A stretch of 64,000 nucleotides of DNA from Humibacillus xanthopallidus. Its GTDB lineage: Bacteria; Actinomycetota; Actinomycetes; Actinomycetales; Dermatophilaceae. This document shows, piece by piece, positions 52,198 through 60,697 of the stretch. The notes below the pieces were generated by a model. The model was given only the letters and a program-made list of their open reading frames with translations. It was not told the DNA's origin and ran no database searches. The position numbers and the translations under genes are program-made. Numbering within the stretch: position 1 is the first letter of the stretch; every line of letters begins with the position of its first letter. The stretch covers positions 1,178,001 to 1,242,000 of the forward strand of contig NZ_VFQF01000002.1 in assembly GCF_006717145.1 (NCBI RefSeq), written 5' to 3'.

Positions 52198-55100
52198 TCA
52201 GGACGACGTGAGGTCGGCGAGAACCGCGAGGGTGTCCGGGTTCTCGAAGAAGCTCACGTGGTCGGTTGCGACGGTGTGCAGCACCGGGGCGGGGTTGCGC
52301 CCGGCAGGCAGCGTCGAGGCGCTCTTCACCGACACGGCGAGGTCGTTGGGCTGGTCGAAGAAGACGAGGTCGACGACGTCACTGCCGATCCGTGAGGGAG
52401 ACAGGCGGGCCATGAGCCTCGCGATGCGCCCGGTCGGCACAGCCTCGGTCGAGGGGGCGAGCGAGCGGTTGCCGACGATGACGTCGTAGCGCGCACTCGG
52501 GTCGGGGGCTGCGGCGAGCCGCTTGAGGAACGCGGACTGCGCCTGCATCTCGTCGAGGGCGGTGTCGACCTTCTCGACGGCGCCGAGCAGCGCGGACAGT
52601 GCGGTGACGGGCCACGCCACGGGGATGAAGCCGTTGGCGAGCAAGGCGATTGCCGCCGTCGCCCAGCGCTGCACCGAGGGCCACGGCGAGCCGGCGTTCG
52701 GGGTGCCCAGGGTGATGAGGTGGGTAATGTCGACCCCTCCGTCGATCTCGACGAGGTGGCGACTGACGAGCCCGCCCATCGAGTGGGCGACGACGTCGAG
52801 ACGCTTGCCGTGACCGCTCGCGAGCCCGACGTCGCGCAGCATGGATCGCAAGGACGCCGCATTCTCCTCGATCGGGGTGTCGAGGTTCTCGTAGTCGAAC
52901 GCGAGGACGACGTCGTAGCGTTCGCCGATGGGCGCGACCGCCCCGCTGATGCGTGAGCTCCTCACCATCCCCTCGGTGTCACCGATGATCCCGTGCACGT
53001 AGAGCACGACGGAGTCGGCAGCCTGCACCGCGTGCTTCACGACGGAGATCTCCGACTCGTAGGCCACGGAGCCCTCGCCGTCCACGGTCGCCATCCGCAG
53101 CAGCGGGTAGGCGGGCGGCAGCCCGAGAGCCTTGCCGACGAGCTTGCGGAAGAGGATGCGGATCGACCCCGTCAGGCTGCGCTGGGTCGACACGGGGTCG
53201 CTCAGGCGCTGGAGGACGATCTCCGTGGCGTTGCCCGACCGCCGGGCGAAACCGAGCGGCACGTAGAACTCGCCGTCCCACGCCAGCGGCAACACGTGGG
53301 CGTCGGGGTCGAGCGGCCGGTCGAGGTGCAGCACGAGCGGCTGCGCGGCCGTGACCGCGGCAGGGTCAGCGCCCCCGTCGAGGGTGATCACGAGAGCGTC
53401 GGTCTGCGACTCGTCGCCTCGGGTGGAGATGAGCCCGAAGGGTGTGGTCCCCGCTTCTTGGAGAGGGCTGGGCACGGGAGCGGCCCCGAGGTCCCGGGTC
53501 GCGTCGGGTGCCCCCGAGAGCTGGACCGTCGCGCGGAGGCTGGGGTGCGGAGCGATGCGGACACCGGGCGCCACCTCCACCGGGTGGTCGGACGTGATCG
53601 CGACACCGGGGCGCGGCCGGACAGCGACGACCTGGATGTCGACCGTCATCCAGTCGGCTCTCGAGTCGCCGGCGCCGACCGGCTTGGCCCGGCGGGTGCC
53701 GACATGGTCGAGGAGGCGGTCGAGGCTCGACATCGGGCCGGCCCCCCGCACGGTGGCCCCGGCACGCAGGGGAGCAGACACCTCGAGGTCGGGCTGCGCC
53801 AGCATCCGGGGGTCGAACTCGTCCGTGCTGACGATGAGCTTCAGCAGGTCGGTGACCTCGGTGACGCCGGCCTCCCACAGCTCGTCGGGCACGCTGGTCT
53901 CGAGTTCGATGGGGTGGCTCTGGTCCTTCCCGAGCTCCATCGACCCGGCCGCGATCGCGTCGGCATAGATCCCGAAGGTGTCGGTGAGGTCGAGCAGTGC
54001 GACCCAGAGCGGGCGCTGGGACGTGTTGGTGAGGGTCACGGTGAACGGACGTGGCTTCTGGTTCCCGGAGCCGTCCGTGGCGTAGTCGAAGCGCCAGAGC
54101 CCGTCGACCTCGGCGAACGGCTCCTCACCGGGTGCGGTCTGCGCCTCGACGGTGACTGCCACCGTGTCGCTGGAGAGGTGGGTGCCCGGGTTGCGCAGGT
54201 CGGCCACGCGCTGCCAGGCGGCGATGTGCTCGAGCACTCCGATGGCTTCGTCCGGGGTGCCGGCCCGGGGGCACAGGTCCCGCTCGCTGGCGATGCGGCT
54301 GATGGCGTAGCCGGACCCGTCCGGGGTGACCTGTACCTGTGCCTGCTCGCCCGACTCCGGGTCGGCCTCGGCGACGAGCAGCGGTCCGTGCTCGTCGCGG
54401 TCGGCGAGGGCCGCTCTGAGGGCCTTCGTGCCGGGGCCCGGGTCGAGGCGAGCGAGGAGCGGTGGCAGAGGGGTGGCCGTCACCACGGCCCGGTAGCTGC
54501 GCGCCGGATCGAGCTCACCCGTGGTGAGCGTGAGGGTGGCGTCTGCCGACCGTGCCGCCGTGACCGCCCCGGTGGCGACGACGGCGTCGTGGCTGTCCGT
54601 GATCGCGACCAGCGTCTGCTCGTCGCGCACGGGGGCAGCGAGCCCGTGCATCGCGCCGCCGTCGACGGTCCAGTTCCGGCCGTCGTGGGTCACGACGAAG
54701 TAGCGCGGGGTCGCCCTGACGGCGCCACCGAGGAAGGGGCGGTCGAGGTCGTCGGTCGACGTGGTCTCGAGCTGCGGTGACTGGTAGCGCACCGTCCGGC
54801 GCACCTGGGCACTGACCTGGCGGTGGATCTCACGGTAGGTGAGGGCGTCTCCCGCGGTGCTCAGGGCGACTTCGAGGGCGGCAGACATCGCACCGCGATG
54901 GGCACCGCCCTGCACGACCTCCTTCGACGTCTCGTTGGCGCGACAGCCGGTGAGCAGGACGTGGGGGGCGTTGGGCATCGTCCAGCCGCTGTCGCCGAGG
55001 GCATCCCGCTCCGGCAGCCGCGATGCCACGAGCTCGTCGACGTGGTCGCGGTCGAAGAGGAAGCTCTCGAGGGGGCGTGGCCTGCGGTCGGTCGGCGCCT

Positions 55101-55614
55101 GTCGTCCCGCCAGGCCGTCCTCGAGCGGGGCGCGGGTGCCGCTGCCGGAGTGACAGCAGTCGAGGACGATGACGACGTGGGGATCCGAGGCGGCCACCTC
55201 GGCGATCAGCACGGACAGTTCCTTGTCCGCGAGGTCCCACTGCCCCTCCGTCCTGCTGTCGTGCAGCACCAGGGTCTCGTCGAGGTGGTCCGGCTCGAGG
55301 TGCCACCACTGCTCGGGAGCAGGCTCCTGGGATCCGTGGCCGCTGTAGTAGAAGAGCGCCACGTCGTCCGCGGTGGCCTGGGCGAGGTGCTCGCGGAAGC
55401 CGGTGATGACGGCTGCGCGGGTCGCCTCCTCGTCGACGAGGGCGCGGACGTGCAGGGCGTTGCTGCTCACCCGGGCGGTGAGCAGCGCCTCGATGGCCTC
55501 GATGTCGTTGCGGCAGCCGCTCAGCGCCGGCACGGGCGCGGGGTAGGCATCGATGCCGACGAGCAGGGCGTAGACGTTGCGCGTCGCAGGCGTGGGCGTA
55601 GCCGTGGGTGTCAT
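52198..55614 (-). CDS. Caspase (C14)-alpha/beta-hydrolase fusion effector
   Basis: The 1138-residue protein starts with a caspase domain: YALLVGIDAY, catalytic H93 in YYSGHGSQ and C154 in LDCCHSGSG. A ~600-residue all-beta-looking middle follows. The C-terminal alpha/beta-hydrolase (about 880-1138) has LYVHGIIGD, nucleophile S945 in AHSMGGL and probable H1119 in DHVSFFENP, like lipases/PGAP1-type esterases. A bacterial caspase carrying its own lipase suggests a protease-activated membrane-damaging effector (inference). No signal peptide. It follows the CHAT gene by 75 bases and is the last gene of the unit. Confidence 0.88.
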   Translation of the reverse strand: MTPTATPTPATRNVYALLVGIDAYPAPVPALSGCRNDIEAIEALLTARVSSNALHVRALVDEEATRAAVITGFREHLAQATADDVALFYYSGHGSQEPAPEQWWHLEPDHLDETLVLHDSRTEGQWDLADKELSVLIAEVAASDPHVVIVLDCCHSGSGTRAPLEDGLAGRQAPTDRRPRPLESFLFDRDHVDELVASRLPERDALGDSGWTMPNAPHVLLTGCRANETSKEVVQGGAHRGAMSAALEVALSTAGDALTYREIHRQVSAQVRRTVRYQSPQLETTSTDDLDRPFLGGAVRATPRYFVVTHDGRNWTVDGGAMHGLAAPVRDEQTLVAITDSHDAVVATGAVTAARSADATLTLTTGELDPARSYRAVVTATPLPPLLARLDPGPGTKALRAALADRDEHGPLLVAEADPESGEQAQVQVTPDGSGYAISRIASERDLCPRAGTPDEAIGVLEHIAAWQRVADLRNPGTHLSSDTVAVTVEAQTAPGEEPFAEVDGLWRFDYATDGSGNQKPRPFTVTLTNTSQRPLWVALLDLTDTFGIYADAIAAGSMELGKDQSHPIELETSVPDELWEAGVTEVTDLLKLIVSTDEFDPRMLAQPDLEVSAPLRAGATVRGAGPMSSLDRLLDHVGTRRAKPVGAGDSRADWMTVDIQVVAVRPRPGVAITSDHPVEVAPGVRIAPHPSLRATVQLSGAPDATRDLGAAPVPSPLQEAGTTPFGLISTRGDESQTDALVITLDGGADPAAVTAAQPLVLHLDRPLDPDAHVLPLAWDGEFYVPLGFARRSGNATEIVLQRLSDPVSTQRSLTGSIRILFRKLVGKALGLPPAYPLLRMATVDGEGSVAYESEISVVKHAVQAADSVVLYVHGIIGDTEGMVRSSRISGAVAPIGERYDVVLAFDYENLDTPIEENAASLRSMLRDVGLASGHGKRLDVVAHSMGGLVSRHLVEIDGGVDITHLITLGTPNAGSPWPSVQRWATAAIALLANGFIPVAWPVTALSALLGAVEKVDTALDEMQAQSAFLKRLAAAPDPSARYDVIVGNRSLAPSTEAVPTGRIARLMARLSPSRIGSDVVDLVFFDQPNDLAVSVKSASTLPAGRNPAPVLHTVATDHVSFFENPDTLAVLADLTSS

Positions 55615-55689
55615 GACGTGCCTCCGAGTCGTGGCCGGGTGGCCGGTCGAGCTGCGATGTCGCGGCCGGGTGGTGTCCCCGGTCGCGTC

Positions 55690-57768
55690 CTAGGTGAGTC
55701 CTCCCGATGCCGCGAGCAGCGACGACGGGTCGCCGTAGAGGGCGTAGGCCGCCCACGTCGTGCGGTCCTGCTGGCGGCCGTGGCTCATGACGCGCGCCCG
55801 GCGCAGCGCCTCGCCGACACGCTGGCGCTTCTCGATGAGCTGACGGTAGAACTCGACGGCCAGGTCGGCGGCCGTGTCGTCGAAGACCGGCCAGAGCGAG
55901 CCGACGCAGGCCTGGGCTCCGCCGTAGACGAACGCGGACGCCAGACCTTGGGCCTGGGCGACGGTTCCGCCGGTGGAGCGTCCCTGCGCCTGGGGCGCGG
56001 ACTTGCTCGACTCGCAGGCGTTGAGGAAGACCACGGGGTGGCCCTCGAGGAGGCGCTGGACGCGCTCGGCGCGGAAGTGCTCACCGGTGGAGAGCAGCAG
56101 GTAGCTGAGCTCCGGGCGCCCGGCGTCGAAGCCGGCGTGCCCGGCGTAGTGGATGAGGTCGTAGTCGCCGAGGCTCAGCTCGTCGGTCAACCGGCTGGCC
56201 GTGACGTCGGAACCGGTGAGCTTGGTGACGATCGGCGCCGGCGACATCTCGGCGAGACGAGCCTCGATGTCGTTGATCTCCTTCTCGGCCTGCTGGAGCG
56301 GCTCCCCGTGGACCGAGTGGACGAGCAGCACCGTCGTCTTGCGCCGCTCCACGGTCAAGGCGGCGTCGCGCGTACGCCGCGGGAAGGTCTGCTGGGCCGG
56401 CATACGGGCGAATGTCCTCTTGAGACAGAGGAACTCGGTGCCGTCGTGCAGCAGCTCCCAGGGGAGCTCGGGGTTGTTGGACGTGATGGTGAGAGGGAAC
56501 TCGTCCGTCTCGTCGATGATGCGCTGCATCGCGTCCGGGATGAGCAGGCTGTACATCCGTCGGCCGATGCGCTCGAGCCGTCCTGCGGTGTCGAGCTGGT
56601 CGAGGTGGTCGGTCGAGATGGCACGGACGGGTGCCGCCCGCCGCAGCGCCGGTGCCCCGACGGGGGCCGCTGGAGCCGCTGGAGCCGCCGGAGCCGCCGG
56701 AGCCGCAAGCCCCGTGGGGCCCGCTTGAGCCACCGGCGACTCTTGCGCGGGGGCGCTGGTCGCCGCCGCGGCCGAGCGGATGCCCTGGATCGAGCTCTCC
56801 GCGATCGTGTCGATGGTCTCCCTGAAGAGGTCCTGGTCGGTGAGGAGCACCTCGACGTCGTCGTAGAGGTTGCTCTCCTGGATCGTGCCGAAGTTCGGAC
56901 GCCGCAGCAGCACCTTGTAGGGCACGCTGAGGTCGACGGTGGCCCCGGAGATGAGGAAGAGCTCGGTCCGCCGGGCCAGCTTGCTGTCGCGCAGCTCGGC
57001 GTCGCGGACCTTGCGCTCGAGGTCCGCGGTGTACGTCTCGAACTTCGCCGCGTCGACGTCGACCTGGTCGGGATCGACCTCGTCGGGGTGGCCGCGAGGC
57101 AGGGTGAGGCCCTTCTCGGCGAGCCGGCGCTTGGCGTGCTGGACGGCCACGGCCGCCGTGTCGTAGCGGCCCGACCTGAAGTCCAGGTCGCTCGTGCGGA
57201 ACTTGCCCACGACATCGAGGGCGAGCTCGGCCTCGGACTCGGCGTCGTCGTAGCGCAGCTCGCTCGCCCGCTCCACGACGTGGTGGAGTCGCTCGAAGTT
57301 GAGCTGGAGGCTCCGGTACTCCTCGGTGATGGACGCCGTGACCGCGTCGAGGGCGGCCTTTCGGGCGCGAAGCTGCTGCCGGGACGAGCGCGCGACGGTC
57401 CACTCGGGCTCGCCGAGCAGGCCCTCGAGGGACGTCATGCAGGAGCGGCGCGGACCGGCCGCGCCGGAGGCCATGCGGGCGATCTGGTCGTCCGCACGGG
57501 TGATGAGTGCCACGAGCGTCGTGATGAGCTCCTGCTCCCCGACCACCGACGTGAGGCGGGTCTGCGCCATCGCCTCCGTCAGCGTGCGCAGGTCCTCGAC
57601 GAGCGCCCGGCAGTCGTTGAGCTGCCGGGTGGCCTCGGCGAGGCGCGCGACTGAGACCGGCGCCGTGGGCGAGGACGCGGTATGCGTGGGGCGCGGTGCG
57701 CGTGACCGCGGGGAGCCCGCCCCCCGGCTCACCGGCTGCTGCGCAGCAGTGTCGACGGCCCGCTTCAC
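55690..57768 (-). CDS. CHAT-domain protease with intact catalytic dyad
   Basis: The 692-residue protein has an N-terminal ~330-residue helical/coiled-coil part (long charged helices 40-265). A proline/alanine linker follows (APAAPAAPAAP, ~355-370). The CHAT domain (about 400-690) has LPWELL, catalytic H544 in IHYAGHAGF and C585 in FLNACESS, then GLASAFVYGGAQACVGSLWPV. CHAT domains are caspase-like (separase clan) peptidases that cleave partners in defence systems. Start GTG 57768 overlaps the stop of the upstream CHAT gene, so the two are made together. Confidence 0.88.
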   Translation of the reverse strand: MKRAVDTAAQQPVSRGAGSPRSRAPRPTHTASSPTAPVSVARLAEATRQLNDCRALVEDLRTLTEAMAQTRLTSVVGEQELITTLVALITRADDQIARMASGAAGPRRSCMTSLEGLLGEPEWTVARSSRQQLRARKAALDAVTASITEEYRSLQLNFERLHHVVERASELRYDDAESEAELALDVVGKFRTSDLDFRSGRYDTAAVAVQHAKRRLAEKGLTLPRGHPDEVDPDQVDVDAAKFETYTADLERKVRDAELRDSKLARRTELFLISGATVDLSVPYKVLLRRPNFGTIQESNLYDDVEVLLTDQDLFRETIDTIAESSIQGIRSAAAATSAPAQESPVAQAGPTGLAAPAAPAAPAAPAAPVGAPALRRAAPVRAISTDHLDQLDTAGRLERIGRRMYSLLIPDAMQRIIDETDEFPLTITSNNPELPWELLHDGTEFLCLKRTFARMPAQQTFPRRTRDAALTVERRKTTVLLVHSVHGEPLQQAEKEINDIEARLAEMSPAPIVTKLTGSDVTASRLTDELSLGDYDLIHYAGHAGFDAGRPELSYLLLSTGEHFRAERVQRLLEGHPVVFLNACESSKSAPQAQGRSTGGTVAQAQGLASAFVYGGAQACVGSLWPVFDDTAADLAVEFYRQLIEKRQRVGEALRRARVMSHGRQQDRTTWAAYALYGDPSSLLAASGGLT

Positions 57769-59075
57769 CGTGTCACCCCGGTCGGGGTGCCGAGCGCGGC
57801 GGTCAGCTCCTCGAGCTGCTGACGGACGAAGGCGGGGGTGTCTGCCTCCCCGACCGGGTCCCACTGCTCGCGCAGGGCTCGCAGGTTGGCCTGGCGGATG
57901 GTGCTCTCGAGCAGGCGCACCCGGTCCTCGGGGCTCTGCGCGTCGGGCGCGTCCGGGACGGCGGGCAGGGTGACCGAGTCCCCGGGTGACGTGGCCAGGA
58001 CGAGCGCCCGGTCGGCATGCTGGAACAGCACGGGCTGGGCCCACTCGTCCCCGAGGGACGAGGCGAACGCGACCTGCTGGGCCCGTCCCGACGCCACCGC
58101 CTGGGCCGTGGTCGCCCCGGAGGCCAGGGCCGAGTAGAGACCTCCGAGGAAGGCCAGGCAGCTCGCGTCGCTGATGGCAGCGCGGATGCCGATCACGGCG
58201 TGCACGCTCGGGGCGATCTGGGCGGCGAGCTGGTCGCTGTCGCAGGCGGCGAGGACGACGAGTCTCAGGGCGGAGCCTCGGAGGACCTTCGACAGGGTCC
58301 GGCCGGACACCACCTCCGGCCGGTCGGCAGTGCCGATCACGAGATCCTGCCACCCCTGCCGGGCGCGTTGACCGGTCCCCAGCACGTGGACGACGTGCAC
58401 GTCGTCGCGCTGGAAGGCCTGCGTCAGCTGGATCGATCTGACGTCCGGGACCGTGACGAGGTCGGAAGCGGGGAAGGCCTCGTGGATGATGCGGGGGTCG
58501 TTCGCCTGGTCGATGCCGTAGAACGACGAGGTCAGGGCGATGATCCGCAGCTGCGCGGGCTCCAGCGGATCCGCGGCCTCAGGCCCCTGGGCGGGAGCGT
58601 CCGGGTGCGGCTCGGGGCGCTCGCGGATCACGCACCATCCCTCCGACATCGCGACGTACTGCGACCCGGAGGCAAGCGTCGGGTCGGCGATCAGCTCCCA
58701 CGGGAGGGCGTGGACGGCATACGACGTGCTTCGGATGATGATGTGCAGCGCGCCCTGCTCGCGACCCCGCTCCACGGCCTGCGCCCAGCAGCGGCTGAGG
58801 GCGCCGGAGAAGAGGGCGCTGAAGAGCTGCGCGCCCACCCTGGGACGGTTCGGCTCCGGAACGAAGCTCTTGGTCGGGGTGCGGGTGCCGGGCGTGCGCC
58901 ACTCCGGGTTCACGACGAACGAACCCGTGGCGATCACCGCGCCGTCATCGACGTGCGCCGTCACGTCGTGGCGGTCGGGGTCACCATCGACCGGCTCGAT
59001 CGTCACGACGAGTCGCGCCGGCTCCGGCCGGCCCGGCGTGACGTACTCGGACACGTCGTTCTTGAACAGGGCCAT
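57765..59075 (-). CDS. Degenerate CHAT-domain protein
   Basis: The 436-residue protein has CHAT hallmarks: HALPWELIAD, a strand VHVVHVLGTGQ, LVVLAACDSDQLA with C278, and AVIGIRAAISDASCLAFLGGLYSAL. The catalytic histidine of the GHG motif is replaced by T234 (LGTG), so it is probably not a protease. It may instead bind or regulate the active CHAT protein translated from the overlapping gene. GGGAGAAG precedes the ATG. It is the first gene of the three-gene unit; its N-terminal ~100 residues are beta-rich and unassigned. Confidence 0.75.
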   Translation of the reverse strand: MALFKNDVSEYVTPGRPEPARLVVTIEPVDGDPDRHDVTAHVDDGAVIATGSFVVNPEWRTPGTRTPTKSFVPEPNRPRVGAQLFSALFSGALSRCWAQAVERGREQGALHIIIRSTSYAVHALPWELIADPTLASGSQYVAMSEGWCVIRERPEPHPDAPAQGPEAADPLEPAQLRIIALTSSFYGIDQANDPRIIHEAFPASDLVTVPDVRSIQLTQAFQRDDVHVVHVLGTGQRARQGWQDLVIGTADRPEVVSGRTLSKVLRGSALRLVVLAACDSDQLAAQIAPSVHAVIGIRAAISDASCLAFLGGLYSALASGATTAQAVASGRAQQVAFASSLGDEWAQPVLFQHADRALVLATSPGDSVTLPAVPDAPDAQSPEDRVRLLESTIRQANLRALREQWDPVGEADTPAFVRQQLEELTAALGTPTGVTR

Positions 59076-59191
59076 GTCACTTCTCCCACTGCCTCCGCCA
59101 GTCCCAGTGTGGTCCGGCGACGACCCGCACCGCAGCCGAACTGAGGATCACCTGTGAGAGGGCGGTGACGGAGGGGCTGATACCGAAAGGG

Positions 59192-59206
59192 GGCCGCGGG
59201 GCGGCC
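59192..59206. terminator. Weak GC hairpin between AlaRS-like and CHAT genes
   Basis: 6-bp stem ggccgc/gcggcc with a 3-base loop, 9 bases after the AlaRS-like stop. It is too short to be sure it separates the transcripts. Confidence 0.3.
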
Positions 59207-59214
59207 TGAGGTGG

Positions 59215-60645
59215 TCAGCCCGCGGGGTCAGTGGGCTGCGTCGTCCCCGTCCGCCCCGAGGGGCGCCTGGCGCGGGACCGCGCGCGTTGGGCGGCCATCT
59301 GCTCGTCGAAATCCGCCCGCCACGTCGGGCTGAGGGCGATCCCGACGCGCGACGCCTCCTCCGTGCTCAGCTCGACGGGGAAGCCGTAGGTGTCGTAGAG
59401 GACGAAGAGGTCGGCGCCCGTCGCGCCCTCGTGCAGGTGGCCGTGCAGCTGGGCGAGGCCCTTGCGCAGGGTCCGGCGGAAGGCGTGCTCCTCCGTGGCG
59501 AGCACGGTGATGACGTCATCGGTGTGCTCGGCCACCTCGGGGTAGTCGGCCGTGTAGATCCCCGCGACCACCCCGATGATCGCGGGGAAGAAGTTCTCCT
59601 CGAGGCCCAGGGCGAAGGCGTAGCGCACCGCCCGTCGCACGAGCCGGCGCAGCACGTAGCCCTGCGCCTTGTTGCTGGGCCGCACCCCGTCGACGGCGAG
59701 AAACGTTGCGCCCCTCAGGTGGTCGGCGATGACGCGCATCGCGTGCGTCTCGTCGTCGTACGAACGGCCGGAGAGCGACTCGAGCTCCTCGATGATCGGG
59801 CGGAGCAGGCTGATGCGGAAGACGTCCGAGGTGTCGAGCGCCGCAGCCGCGATGCGCTCGAGACCGCCGCCGTAGTCGACGTTGCGACGCGGGAGCGGCT
59901 CGAAGCCGGTCTCGGTGCGGCGGTACTCCATGAAGACCGAGTTGCCGAGCTCGATGAAGCGACCACAGTCGCAGTTCGGGTGGCAGCGCGCGCCGTAGGC
60001 CGGGTCGTGCTGGACGTGGGGGAAGAGATAGAACACTTCGGAGTCGGGGCCGCCGGGCTCGCCGACGGGCATGTGCTCCGCGCCGCCGGCACGCGTCCAC
60101 CAGTTGCTCGCACCGTAGAAGACGATGCGCGCATCGCCCGTGCCGACCTGCGACGCGTGCTCGTCGGTGCCGACGTCGACCTGCTGGGCCGTGAGGCCGG
60201 CCGCCTCGAAGAGGCCCTGCCAGATCGCCGCCGTCTCCTCGTCCTTCGGTATGCCGTGGGCGGGGTCACCGCTGAAGCAGGAGACGTAGAGGCGGTCGGG
60301 GTCGAGCCCGACCTTGTCGGTGAGGAAGGTCCAGAACTGCGGGATCTGGACGTCCTTGAAGTAGTCGCCGAGGCTCCAGCTGCCGAGCATCTCGAAGAAG
60401 GTCGTGTGCCGGTTGTCTCCGACCTCCTCGATGTCCTGCACGCGCAGGCACGTCTGGCTGTCTGCCAGACGGCGCCCGGCTGGGTGGTCGGCGCCGAGGA
60501 GGTAGGGCAGCAGCGGCTGCATGCCGCTGCCGGTGAAGAGTGTCGTCGGGTCGTTCTCCGGGGTGAGCCGCGCCCGGGGGATGACGGTGTGGCCCCGCTC
60601 GGCGAGGAAGCCGAGGAAGGCCCGGCGGATCTCGTCGGCGTCCAT
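59215..60645 (-). CDS. Alanyl-tRNA-synthetase-like protein, catalytic core only
   Basis: The 476-residue protein matches the class-II core of AlaRS: RHTTFFEMLGSWSLGDYFK (motif 2), LERIAAAALDTSDVFR, AVDGVRPSNKAQGYVLRRLVRRAVRYA and VLYDTYGFPVELSTEEASR. It stops where the editing domain should begin; the SerX-like editing and C-Ala domains are missing (normal AlaRS ~880 residues). A cysteine cluster CHPNCDC (221-227) is an unusual insert. ATG 60645 matches the AlaRS beginning; GTG 60660 is possible. It may aminoacylate something other than tRNA-Ala, or be a paralogue for another purpose. Confidence 0.85.
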   Translation of the reverse strand: MDADEIRRAFLGFLAERGHTVIPRARLTPENDPTTLFTGSGMQPLLPYLLGADHPAGRRLADSQTCLRVQDIEEVGDNRHTTFFEMLGSWSLGDYFKDVQIPQFWTFLTDKVGLDPDRLYVSCFSGDPAHGIPKDEETAAIWQGLFEAAGLTAQQVDVGTDEHASQVGTGDARIVFYGASNWWTRAGGAEHMPVGEPGGPDSEVFYLFPHVQHDPAYGARCHPNCDCGRFIELGNSVFMEYRRTETGFEPLPRRNVDYGGGLERIAAAALDTSDVFRISLLRPIIEELESLSGRSYDDETHAMRVIADHLRGATFLAVDGVRPSNKAQGYVLRRLVRRAVRYAFALGLEENFFPAIIGVVAGIYTADYPEVAEHTDDVITVLATEEHAFRRTLRKGLAQLHGHLHEGATGADLFVLYDTYGFPVELSTEEASRVGIALSPTWRADFDEQMAAQRARSRARRPSGRTGTTQPTDPAG

Positions 60646-60697
60646 GGGCCGATTCCACACCCGCGTCGCAGGGGTGTCGAGGCAGTTTGTCCCCTCG

